Notes under the pieces: model-generated
Seen by the model: only the letters and a program-made list of their open reading frames with translations
Told to the model about the DNA's origin: nothing
Databases searched by the model: none
Assembly: GCA_947245585.1 (NCBI GenBank)
Contig: CAMXPV010000003.1
Span: 1 to 64,000 of the forward strand
DNA length: 64,000 bases
Direction: 5' to 3'
Origin: an uncultured Lachnospiraceae bacterium
GTDB lineage: Bacteria; Bacillota; Clostridia; Lachnospirales; Lachnospiraceae
Program-made: the position numbers and the translations under genes
In this document: positions 7,436-15,710 of the stretch, one piece after another
Numbering within the stretch: position 1 is the stretch's first letter
How the letters are laid out: every line of letters begins with the position of its first letter

Positions 7436-7696
7436 ATGAAAGATACTATTTATGATCAAAATATTTTTGACCATTCAGAAAAATATATAGAGATCGGATA
7501 TAATATTGCATATTATCGAAAACATGCTAAATTGACTCAAGATCAACTCGCAGAAAAAGTTGGTACAAGCCGCTCTCACATCAGCGCTCTTGAAGCGCCA
7601 AATGTTATGCGCAAAGTTTCGTTGGAATTACTTTTTAATATTGCCAACGTTCTTAATATAGAGGCATATAGGCTGCTTGTATTTCATGACAGATGA
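7436..7696 (+). CDS. XRE-family helix-turn-helix regulator
   Basis: This 86-residue protein is a stand-alone lambda-repressor-like DNA-binding domain: the helix-turn-helix is visible at residues ~22-55 (AKLTQDQLAEKVGTSRSHISALE) followed by the stabilising helices. There is no sensor or oligomerisation domain. The start has an AGAGGGGG site. It is divergent from agrA, with a 34-bp perfect palindrome upstream and a half-site after its stop, so autoregulation and possibly control of agrA are plausible. Similar short XRE proteins are often antitoxins or phage-type repressors, but no toxin gene adjoins it. Confidence 0.85.
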   Translation: MKDTIYDQNIFDHSEKYIEIGYNIAYYRKHAKLTQDQLAEKVGTSRSHISALEAPNVMRKVSLELLFNIANVLNIEAYRLLVFHDR

Positions 7697-7846
7697 TTGT
7701 GCGCATATATCTGATACAACGATTTGTTGTTTATGGCATTTTTTACTTCATTTCGTTGTATATTTATATTGTATCACGTTGTTTCTGTTTGTCAACCATT
7801 TTTAGGCAAACATTATTCCGTATATTTTGCCTTATATCCTGCACGA

Positions 7847-8338
7847 TTACAAATTTTGAAACGCCGTATTCATGGCATATGCCTCATCTTTACCGCTCAT
7901 GATAAAGAAAATCACATTTCCGCGGCTCTCAATCAGGGTAGTCTCCGCGCTTACGCATACCCACTTATCCGGATCGGCATTGTCCTTTAAAAGCTGTTTG
8001 GCCGCTTCCACATCCGCTTCATCCACTCGAAGCAGCACGCACTGATAAGCCATGGATGACATCATTGGCATGGACACCACACCCTCTGTATAGGTAATCC
8101 CGTCCGTGCCCAAAATATAGGTTTCCAGATCGTCCGTAATCTCAACAGTCTCATAGCCGTCCAGACTTTCCCGAAATCCCTCATCCAAATCGGCGTTCGC
8201 ATAAAGTGATGCCATGATATCCGTCAAAGCGCCTTCCAGATGATCGGAAGACTCCTTTTTATTCCCGCAGGCAGTGCAAGTCAAACCTGCCAGCAAAATG
8301 AAAAATCCTGTCACTCGTACCATTCTCTTCTTTAACAT
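7847..8338 (-). CDS. Putative lipoprotein of unknown function
   Basis: The 163-residue protein begins with a basic N-terminus, a hydrophobic stretch (VTGFFILLAGL) and TCTACGNKK, a lipobox-like end with Cys followed by Gly-Asn, so it is probably a surface lipoprotein. The mature part (~140 residues) has alternating beta-rich segments and resembles the DUF4358-type small lipoproteins of clostridia, but I do not recognise a firm family. I chose ATG 8338 because GAGGAGAG lies upstream; the frame is open further back to 8371. It follows the PIN-domain gene on the same strand after a 90-nt gap. Confidence 0.65.
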   Translation of the reverse strand: MLKKRMVRVTGFFILLAGLTCTACGNKKESSDHLEGALTDIMASLYANADLDEGFRESLDGYETVEITDDLETYILGTDGITYTEGVVSMPMMSSMAYQCVLLRVDEADVEAAKQLLKDNADPDKWVCVSAETTLIESRGNVIFFIMSGKDEAYAMNTAFQNL

Positions 8339-8428
8339 GTTTTTCTCTCTCCTCTTCTCACCCGATTTCAAATTACTTTTCCCTGCTCTCTTATTTTTCC
8401 CCGTTTTTTTATGTCTATCCTGCCTTAA

Positions 8429-9022
8429 TCAGCTTCCCTTTTTATCGGACAGCAGGGGCTTAATTGTCTTGTAGATTTTACTGGATTTCTTGTTATCCGC
8501 GCTGGGGTATTTCTTCATCAGCGCATTCATAATGCCCTGTTTCGTCTTGTACTGCTGTATGGTTTTCAAGACATCCTCCACCGTCACATCGTCATTTTCT
8601 CTGAGAATCTCCGTCAAACTCTCCTGCAACTTCTTTTTCAGCTCCTGTGTTTCCTGATCATGGCTTCGTCCCATGATATCCGCGATGAGAGTCACTGAAA
8701 CACCTCTGCTTTTCCAGTAACCGCTCAAAATCTCAAACCCCTTATCCTTGCTGACAATGTAATAACTGTCCGAAGTCTTGTTTGCAATCAAAAACCCCAA
8801 CTGCGTGGCAAGTTGAAAATCCAACGCATTCTTACTGCCCACATCCACTTTACAAAGCGTAATCTCAGCCTTAGACTCCATAATCTTTCTATGCTGCTCA
8901 AAAGTGATACTGTCCGCATTTTTACTATATAAAATGCAGACTTTATCTTCCTCGCCCAACTTGTGAATGCCATCCAGTCCATCTTTTTTTACATTTTCAA
9001 AATCCACTAAATAGTAACTCAT
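8429..9022 (-). CDS. PIN/NYN-like domain protein (putative nuclease)
   Basis: The N-terminal ~125 residues look like a PIN/NYN-type fold: MSYYLVDFENVKKDGLDG gives the first acidic strand (Asp7), NALDFQLATQLGFLI carries a second acidic position and YYIVSKDKGFE resembles the third (SxDxGF). These acidic positions coordinate metal in RNA- or DNA-cleaving PIN enzymes. The C-terminal ~70 residues are Lys-rich and helical, possibly nucleic-acid binding. The stop region overlaps nothing downstream; the start overlaps the end of the esterase gene by 4 nt (ATGA), showing translational coupling. Substrate and role are unknown. Confidence 0.7.
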   Translation of the reverse strand: MSYYLVDFENVKKDGLDGIHKLGEEDKVCILYSKNADSITFEQHRKIMESKAEITLCKVDVGSKNALDFQLATQLGFLIANKTSDSYYIVSKDKGFEILSGYWKSRGVSVTLIADIMGRSHDQETQELKKKLQESLTEILRENDDVTVEDVLKTIQQYKTKQGIMNALMKKYPSADNKKSSKIYKTIKPLLSDKKGS

Positions 9023-9876
9023 GCTTTTGCTTCCCCCAGTTTATCTTTGAAAAAGGCAATAATTCTCTGCCAAAGTTCCTCCTGGAAAAAGGGCATATCC
9101 GCATGATCCGCTCCCTCTAAAACCAAAAGCTTTACTTCCGCGCCCGCACTCTCCAACTTATCGTGCAGAATTTCTCCCTGTAAAAAGGGAACCGTATGGT
9201 CATTATCGCCGTGTATAATCAAGAATGGCGGCGCATCTTTCGTCACAAAACTCACCGGACAGATTTTAAGTGCCTCTTCCTGATTTAACATTACATTTTT
9301 GCCTAACAGCAGCGATTCCATGGATGCCGCCGACTCCAGCGGAGAGGCATATTTAAATACGGTCACATCCGACGGCGGATACCATGGACAGGCCGCCTGC
9401 ACCTTGCTGGAATACTCCGTAAACGCACCCACGTCAAAAGACTTATCTTCCGCCAACGCTGCCATGGCCGCCAGATAGCCGCCCGCCGACTCGCCCATCA
9501 CGCCAATCCGGTCCGGGTCAATATTGTAGCGGCCGCTCAATGCCCTCAGATAACGGATTCCCGCCTTCACATCTGTCAGCTGAATGGGAAAAGGACCTTC
9601 GTTCGTTGTCCGATACTCCACACTGGCCACTACAAACCCGCTTCTGGCAAGCTCCGTCAGATATGCCAGATGGGCAGAACGATCAAGCCGAATCCATGCC
9701 CCGCCACAGATCCATACGACACAGGGATATTTCTTTGTCTTGTCCTCCGGATAAATGATATCCATTTTCAAATCTCTTCTCGTATGATCAAACCATGCGT
9801 CCACCTGCGCGAAGGTCACTCCTGTCACAACCGTATACTGCGGCGCCTCCACTTTGATCTTTAGCTTTTCTTTCAT
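9019..9876 (-). CDS. Alpha/beta hydrolase, acetyl-esterase/lipase type
   Basis: The 285-residue enzyme has the features of BD-FAE/Aes-like serine esterases: an oxyanion region WICGGAWIRLD near residue 55, the nucleophile elbow GESAGG near residue 130, the acid in HGDNDHTVPF and the catalytic His in EGADHADMPFF. There is no signal peptide, so it is cytosolic. Such enzymes deacetylate small acyl compounds or plant-type oligosaccharides; the substrate cannot be told. It is translated from GAGGGGAAA upstream and its stop codon overlaps the PIN-protein start by 4 nt. Confidence 0.85.
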   Translation of the reverse strand: MKEKLKIKVEAPQYTVVTGVTFAQVDAWFDHTRRDLKMDIIYPEDKTKKYPCVVWICGGAWIRLDRSAHLAYLTELARSGFVVASVEYRTTNEGPFPIQLTDVKAGIRYLRALSGRYNIDPDRIGVMGESAGGYLAAMAALAEDKSFDVGAFTEYSSKVQAACPWYPPSDVTVFKYASPLESAASMESLLLGKNVMLNQEEALKICPVSFVTKDAPPFLIIHGDNDHTVPFLQGEILHDKLESAGAEVKLLVLEGADHADMPFFQEELWQRIIAFFKDKLGEAKA

Positions 9877-9911
9877 GGCAATTTCCCCTCTTTCTAAAAA
9901 TTCTTTTCCAT

Positions 9912-12107
9912 CTATGTGTTGCTATGTATTTTCTCCTGCGGCATCCAATGCATCATCAACCGCTCCAATTTGATCTGGTCAATGGGCTTCGCCAGGAAAT
10001 CGTCAAAACCGGCCGCCAGATACTGTTCTTTTGCCCCCATAATCGCATTTGCCGTCAACATGATAACCGGCGTGTCCTTACAGAGATTATCCTCCATCTC
10101 TTTCATATGCTGCATCGTCTCCATACCGTCCATCTCTGGCATCATATGATCAAGAAAAATCAAGTCATAATGCTTTTGTCTGATATGGTCCAGACACTCT
10201 CTTCCACTTCCCACATCTGTAATCTGCACCTTCGTCTGTTTCAAAAGTCCGCAAAAAACTCTCCTGTTTACACGGTTATCATCCACAAGAAGAATTTCTG
10301 CCTCCGGCGACGTAAAACTTGCGTGATAATTGTGCTCTCTTGCCGCTTTTTTCGCCCGTTCCTGAAAATTGCCGATGGGTTCCGCATCCACAATGGGCTG
10401 CCGCAATGCAAAGAAGAACCGGCTGCCTTCCCCGTAAACGCTTTCTACATGCAGGTCCGTATTCATCAGTTTGAGCAGCTGCAAAGAGATGTTCATACCA
10501 AGGCCCGTGCCTTCCACATCACGGTTTTTCTCCTCGTCCAGACGCTCAAAAGCGGAAAACAGCTTCGGGATCTCCTCCTGCCTGATACCGATACCAGTAT
10601 CCTTAACCATAAAATGTATCACAACATCTGCACCGCTTCGCTCACCGGTCACCTCAAAAGTCACCGTTCCCTTGCGGGTATATTTCACTGCATTGGTCAG
10701 CAGATTGATCAGAACCTGCCTGATACGAATGTCATCACCGTAAATCTTTGACGGAAGATCAGGATTTACATTCACCTCAAAACGCAGTCCTTTCTCATGG
10801 GCCCGCAGAGAAAACATATTATACAGATCGTTTAACATACTGTTTAACTCATACTCCGTTGGCACAATTTCCATCTTGCCCGATTCTATCTTGGAAAAAT
10901 CCAGAATATCATTGATGATTCCTAAAAGCGCATGGGCGGAAGTTTTGATATCCATGGAATACTTTTTCACATCTTCCTGCGATGTTTCCCGAAGCACCAT
11001 TTCATTCATGCCGATCACTGCATTGATGGGTGTTCTGATCTCATGGGAAACCCTTGCGAGGAACTCCGATTTGGCTTTGTTTGCTTTCTCCGCATTGGCT
11101 TTTAAAAGCTGCATTTGCTCAAGCTGCCTTTTGCTCTGTGTCATATCGACAAACACAATCGAGTATCCCACCAACATTCTGTTATTCCAAATCTTGTTGG
11201 CATGTACCTCAAATGTATGGTTACAGGTCACATACTCAAAATAATTGTTGGCGCCGAAAACTTCCTTCAGATTTTCTCTGCAGATCTGCTCCCCTTTTCT
11301 GAAATGGGAAAGACTCTGGAACAGTTCCTTCGCCTTATCGTTCGCCTCCACAAAGCCGCTGTCTGCATCCACAATCAACACGGCCTCATCCATGGTTTTT
11401 ATAATATCCTCGTGAGCTGAAATTGTAATGTCAAATATGTGGTAGAAAACAATCACGATCCCAAAAGAAATAATACTGATGGCTTCGCAGGCCGGCACCG
11501 CGTCATAACCCTCGATCCACTGAAACATACTGCACAAAAATCCGGGGATCGGAAAAATACTGCATATCCCCAGAGCAGTCAAATTAATATTCCGCTTCCC
11601 AGTCCGCAGCCTTCTGTTTGCCATCGTCGTCATGACAAAGCAGCCAATCATATGAATAAACATATGTATCAGAAAAACATAATGGAGCGGCCCTTTTTCC
11701 AAAATCAGATGGGGAAACAATCCCTCGGTCACAAAAGTAACCCTGGAATAATAAATAGGCGTATAGCGATACCCCCATATACACAGAAGCACCAACCCAT
11801 CCAACAAAAACATCAGCGCTTCAAGCTTGGCCGGAATATGGAAACCGCTATATCTGGCCACAAATATAAACAGGAAAGTGCTTATAAATGCGCCGCCCAT
11901 AAACTCCACGCGCACGGCAGTCATCGCCTCACTGATATTTCGTGAAAGCAGTTCCAACAAATATCCGGCGTTTTGAATCGCGCCGAAAAAACCGACACAG
12001 AGCATCAGCTTGGAAAACATGTTTTCACGCTGCCTCGTCATAATGATTACAAAACTAATGCATCCCAGAACCATCAGCATCTGGAATCCCACCAAAAAAC
12101 TGTACAT
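9912..12107 (-). CDS. Membrane-bound hybrid sensor histidine kinase
   Basis: The order in this 731-residue protein is: seven or so membrane helices (residues ~1-225, resembling the 7TM sensor region of histidine kinases), a PAS-like segment (~235-330), a HisKA helix with the phosphoacceptor in FLARVSHEIRTPINAV, a HATPase domain (LINLLTNAVKY, KDTGIGI, GTGLGM), and a C-terminal receiver domain from about residue 603 (ILLVDDNRVNRRV; phosphoacceptor in LIFLDHMMPEMDG). There is no output domain or adjacent regulator, so the downstream partner is not in view. Clostridial kinases of this type sometimes feed Spo0A-type relays, but nothing here shows that. Confidence 0.9.
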   Translation of the reverse strand: MYSFLVGFQMLMVLGCISFVIIMTRQRENMFSKLMLCVGFFGAIQNAGYLLELLSRNISEAMTAVRVEFMGGAFISTFLFIFVARYSGFHIPAKLEALMFLLDGLVLLCIWGYRYTPIYYSRVTFVTEGLFPHLILEKGPLHYVFLIHMFIHMIGCFVMTTMANRRLRTGKRNINLTALGICSIFPIPGFLCSMFQWIEGYDAVPACEAISIISFGIVIVFYHIFDITISAHEDIIKTMDEAVLIVDADSGFVEANDKAKELFQSLSHFRKGEQICRENLKEVFGANNYFEYVTCNHTFEVHANKIWNNRMLVGYSIVFVDMTQSKRQLEQMQLLKANAEKANKAKSEFLARVSHEIRTPINAVIGMNEMVLRETSQEDVKKYSMDIKTSAHALLGIINDILDFSKIESGKMEIVPTEYELNSMLNDLYNMFSLRAHEKGLRFEVNVNPDLPSKIYGDDIRIRQVLINLLTNAVKYTRKGTVTFEVTGERSGADVVIHFMVKDTGIGIRQEEIPKLFSAFERLDEEKNRDVEGTGLGMNISLQLLKLMNTDLHVESVYGEGSRFFFALRQPIVDAEPIGNFQERAKKAAREHNYHASFTSPEAEILLVDDNRVNRRVFCGLLKQTKVQITDVGSGRECLDHIRQKHYDLIFLDHMMPEMDGMETMQHMKEMEDNLCKDTPVIMLTANAIMGAKEQYLAAGFDDFLAKPIDQIKLERLMMHWMPQEKIHSNT

Positions 12108-12125
12108 ATGTTCCTCTCATCCTAT

Positions 12126-12158
12126 AAAAGCAGCCATGCGTTCCCGCATAGCTGCTTT
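12126..12158 (-). terminator. Terminator after the ferritin-like gene
   Basis: AAAGCAGC (12127-12134) pairs with GCTGCTTT (12151-12158), and an inner ATGCG/CGCAT stem closes a 4-nt loop. On the minus strand it ends in a short U-run. It separates the ferritin-like gene from the hybrid kinase gene. Confidence 0.7.
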
Positions 12159-12185
12159 CCGCGGTCTTTGCCTTTTATGGCCTTT

Positions 12186-12644
12186 CTAAGCCATAGCGTT
12201 TGCCTGCTTATATTTGTAAAGCATCTCCGCATGGTTCTGCTCCTCAATCTGTATGTCAGCCAAAAGCTTCCTCAAACCGGAATTATCGCAGGAAAACACA
12301 TTGGTATTGTACTCTCCTGACACCAGCTTTTCCGTACCGATACAGTCTGTGGCCAGAAAACAGTCATGCTCCTTATCTCCCGCATTTGCGCCGTCTTTGT
12401 ATGTCCCCTTGGGCGCGTAATCCCTTCCCTGCGTATCGTTGCAGTCGCAGTCCGGTACATTGCCGTGAAGCGCCTGTCCGATCGACTGGAAATGCTTCTG
12501 CTCATCCCTCTGCAAGGTGCGGAACAGGCTCTGCAGCTCTGTGTCCTTTGCCTGTGCGGCATATTTTTCATACTTGGTAATACAGGACTTCTCCTGTGTC
12601 TGCAAATCACGCAGCGCGGTCGTCTCTTTTTCCGTCAATATCAT
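12186..12644 (-). CDS. Ferritin-like protein related to spore coat protein CotF
   Basis: This 152-residue helical protein has two ferritin-like Glu/His segments: LQRDEQKHFQSIG near residue 48 and IQIEEQNHAEMLYKYK near residue 135, each an acidic residue followed by x-x-H as in di-iron four-helix bundles. The middle contains a Cys/Asp-rich loop (PDCDCNDTQG). CotF-type coat proteins and related small ferritin-like proteins of clostridia share this layout. The ATG at 12644 is preceded by AAAGGAG; the upstream extension to 12746 has no ribosome binding site. It stands alone with its own promoter and terminator. A coat role would imply spore formation, which is inference. Confidence 0.65.
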   Translation of the reverse strand: MILTEKETTALRDLQTQEKSCITKYEKYAAQAKDTELQSLFRTLQRDEQKHFQSIGQALHGNVPDCDCNDTQGRDYAPKGTYKDGANAGDKEHDCFLATDCIGTEKLVSGEYNTNVFSCDNSGLRKLLADIQIEEQNHAEMLYKYKQANAMA

Positions 12645-12766
12645 GGTCAATACTCCTTTCTTTCGGGCGGTACAGCAGTATGCAGACATCCATACACTCT
12701 CTGCCGTCCTCTGATACCGAGTATTGCCATTTCCTTCAAAATCCATTCATCTGCACTATTGTGTTT

Positions 12767-12795
12767 ATTATACACGCTTCCACATGGGAAAACAA
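12767..12795 (-). promoter_or_regulatory. Candidate promoter of the ferritin-like gene
   Basis: On the minus strand TTGTTT (12795-12790) and a perfect TATAAT (12772-12767) are separated by 17 nt, about 120 nt upstream of the ferritin-like start codon. This is a sigma-A-type sequence, so expression need not be limited to sporulation. Confidence 0.6.
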
Positions 12796-12800
12796 GGAAA

Positions 12801-15569
12801 TCAGCGCAGTTTTATCCTTTCATAGGGATAATCCCCGTCCAGATCGCCGACTGCGGTGTAAGTATAAACATATTTGTCGCTGCCATTCGTATATCGAACC
12901 AATCTGCCCTGTTCGTCATATGTTCTCTCCCACTGTACGTAAACGGAATCCTCCGGCGGAATTTCCTCATCTTCCCCCTCGTCACAGGATCTTACCCATT
13001 TTCTGATACACCGTCCGGCCTCGTCATACTCATATCCCTCTTTTCTTCCCAACCCGTCAGAATCATAACCGGACTCTTTCCTGTGTACGTAATAATGGAA
13101 TATCAGATGATCCTTTTCGTCATAGGCATTCTTCTCATAATACATCTGCGTATCTTCCCCGTCGTACACTGCCTCACTGATTAGATTCCCATGCGCGTCG
13201 TATATTTTTTCAATATACCCCGTCCTGTTACCCTGCTCATCAAAGCCTGTCTGCCGGATCAAATTTCCGTCGTTATCATATTCGTATTCAAAACGCCGTC
13301 CCCAAAAATCAAATCCGTCAGGTCCGCAATCGCAATCTCCTTCATCGCCGATCTCATTTCCTTCCCCATCATAGGTGGCATTCAGAATCACACTTCCCTG
13401 CTCATCGTAATCCGTTCTGTACTGCCGTTCCACCTGCTCCTTTTCGTCATATTCCGTCAGCCACAGCTGATGTTTGGAAACGTCGTACACACGTTCAGAC
13501 CAGAGCTGTCCTGATTTCCTGTATGTAGTCTCCTTCAGCCGTTCTCCCTCGCTGTCGCGTTCACAGATGCTTCGAAGGCTGCCGCTCGCATAATACTCCC
13601 ATTCTGTCTGAACGGGCTGTCCCGCCTCGTCCTCCCCGTAAGAATAATCCGACCATTCTTTTTGGTTCTGAACAAGCACCTCGGGATCTTCTTTTTTCCG
13701 ATGCACTTCATAACGGGTTTTTTTCATACAATTTCCCGCATCGTCATACCAATACTCCGTACTCTCAAAGCTTTGGGCAATGCCCTCCATGTACCGCAGC
13801 ATACGCCCCTTTTTGTCATACTCATATTCTTCAAAATGCTCCTGTCCTTTATTTTCCGTCACCAAAAGCACGGTAGCGTCCATCAGCGGCAGCCCGAATG
13901 AGTTTCTTCCCCCTTCCCCCTTTTCTAACAGCATTCCAGAAATATTCACCGACTCAATCTCAAAATAGTCCTCCCCGTCCTTGATCCCGTCCTCATACCG
14001 TATCTCAAAATGATTCAAATACAGCACCCTGCCGTCCTCCAGGACAATTTTCTGATAGGGCTTCATGGCAGCGGAAAATTCCTCCTTGTCCGCATCAGGG
14101 TGTTCCTTTTCATAGTCCATGCACCGATTAGCAAAATCACTGATATCCGCGATAACCGCCGTGCCGGTTTCTCTTTCGTAAAAGCGGAAGGCGGAAAAAT
14201 CCACAGGAATCCTGCTCTCTTTAGCTCCCTCGTATCTGAGGTTCTGATTCAGCATAGCAAAGCTTGCGTAGCCCTCCACATCCAGACTGCCCACCATCTG
14301 ACAGCAGTGAATCCGGTGGCTCTCCACCTTCGTATCGGTCTCCATATCCGTGCCTGTCTTTGCAAGTCTCTCTTCAATGGCGCCCTGCCATCTGTCGGAC
14401 AGGCTGTTCATATTGATGCCAGGCGCAAGAAATGCAATCGCCACACACACTCCCAGGACCAAAAGCACCCGCTCCATATTATCCTTCCAATAATACCAGA
14501 TCACCAGAACCGCAATCTCAACCACCACCATGCCCGTCCCCAAATACCGGCTTGGCGTCATGCCGTACTCGTAGATCCGCACGCCCATGGCATAAATCTG
14601 TAACGGAATCAGCGGTATCAAACCGTAGGGCAGCCTTTGTACAATGCGCATGTATCTGGAATCGTCCCAGTAATAACAATCCATCACCCATATCGGCATC
14701 CCGAAGCAAAACAGCCCTGTCACAGTGCCGAATATTTCATTGGACGGCATCTCCCACAACAAAAGGATTTTGATTAAATAAGCATACACAATCATCATCG
14801 CAAAGATTGTCAGACTGGTAATCACATCGCGAAACAGATATTTTCCCGGCGAATTATCTATCTCGCTGTCCATATTGCGAAGGGCTGTAATACACCCCGG
14901 CACATAATACAGGCCCGTCACCAGAATTGTCCCTGTTGTGGTAAAGTTCCCCAATACGCCGTCAAAAAACAGGATATCCGCCACCGAAAGAACCAATACC
15001 ACGCCGATGGACAGCACAATATAAACCGCTGTTGTGACACAAAAATCAGCCAACACATGCAGCATATATTCCGCAAATCCGATGCCGCTTTTCCTGTGGC
15101 AAAAATAGACTGTACCCAAAAGCAGAAGCAATGCGTACCCCCATGCATACTGTTCGGCCCACATGCTGAGCGTACTGTCGGACAGAGGGAAATTCCGCCA
15201 GGCCTCCCCGGCCGGCATGGCATAGATGCAAAAGCTGAAAGTCACAGCAATCACGGCAGCCAACAGAAAACAGACAAGTCTGGCGATTTTCGCCCGCTTT
15301 TCCGTGTGCGTATAGGGTAAAAAACTTTCCACAAACAGAGAGCCGCAGATAAAAAGCAGCAAGCCGGTAGAAATCTCCTCCGTATAATCAAAAAACCATC
15401 TCACGATCAGCAGATTACCCAATGTCTCATACTCAAAAATATAGAAAAAATTGTTAATTGCCTCATAAATCGCAAGAAGCGCCACCGCACTCACCGTCAC
15501 CCGGTAATCCGCGTAAGCCTCCAAAAGTCTTTTCCATACCGCTATCAGTTTTTCCCTGAGTAAATTCAT
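12801..15569 (-). CDS. Large membrane protein fused to YD (RHS-type) repeats
   Basis: The first ~400 residues of this 922-residue protein are a polytopic membrane domain of roughly eleven helices, resembling the DUF4153 class (unverified). Residues ~400-590 are a soluble region. From about residue 595 onward there are YD-type repeats: YDKKGRMLRY, YDDAGNCMKK, YDEQGSVILN, YDNDGNLIRQ, YDAHGNLISE, YDEAGRCIRK, YDEQGRLVRY. Such repeats form beta-strand shells in RHS toxins and wall-associated proteins. Here there is no signal peptide beyond the membrane domain, no RHS core motif and no C-terminal toxin. Joining a membrane domain to YD repeats is unusual. It is divergent from the GGDEF-EAL gene. Function unknown. 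Confidence 0.7.
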   Translation of the reverse strand: MNLLREKLIAVWKRLLEAYADYRVTVSAVALLAIYEAINNFFYIFEYETLGNLLIVRWFFDYTEEISTGLLLFICGSLFVESFLPYTHTEKRAKIARLVCFLLAAVIAVTFSFCIYAMPAGEAWRNFPLSDSTLSMWAEQYAWGYALLLLLGTVYFCHRKSGIGFAEYMLHVLADFCVTTAVYIVLSIGVVLVLSVADILFFDGVLGNFTTTGTILVTGLYYVPGCITALRNMDSEIDNSPGKYLFRDVITSLTIFAMMIVYAYLIKILLLWEMPSNEIFGTVTGLFCFGMPIWVMDCYYWDDSRYMRIVQRLPYGLIPLIPLQIYAMGVRIYEYGMTPSRYLGTGMVVVEIAVLVIWYYWKDNMERVLLVLGVCVAIAFLAPGINMNSLSDRWQGAIEERLAKTGTDMETDTKVESHRIHCCQMVGSLDVEGYASFAMLNQNLRYEGAKESRIPVDFSAFRFYERETGTAVIADISDFANRCMDYEKEHPDADKEEFSAAMKPYQKIVLEDGRVLYLNHFEIRYEDGIKDGEDYFEIESVNISGMLLEKGEGGRNSFGLPLMDATVLLVTENKGQEHFEEYEYDKKGRMLRYMEGIAQSFESTEYWYDDAGNCMKKTRYEVHRKKEDPEVLVQNQKEWSDYSYGEDEAGQPVQTEWEYYASGSLRSICERDSEGERLKETTYRKSGQLWSERVYDVSKHQLWLTEYDEKEQVERQYRTDYDEQGSVILNATYDGEGNEIGDEGDCDCGPDGFDFWGRRFEYEYDNDGNLIRQTGFDEQGNRTGYIEKIYDAHGNLISEAVYDGEDTQMYYEKNAYDEKDHLIFHYYVHRKESGYDSDGLGRKEGYEYDEAGRCIRKWVRSCDEGEDEEIPPEDSVYVQWERTYDEQGRLVRYTNGSDKYVYTYTAVGDLDGDYPYERIKLR

Positions 15570-15710
15570 TTTTCCTCCACCTATCTTGCCATTTATCCGC
15601 TTCTTTTTTCTGATTCACATTTCCATTTTACCAAAACTATGGTAAAATAGTACCATTAAAATAAAAAAGTTTTCTTGATTTTCTCACTTTTCCGAAAGGA
15701 GTCCCTGCAT

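Noticed and set aside
7436..7696. XRE protein as an antitoxin
   Set aside because: No toxin-sized gene adjoins it on its strand; regulator is the safer call.
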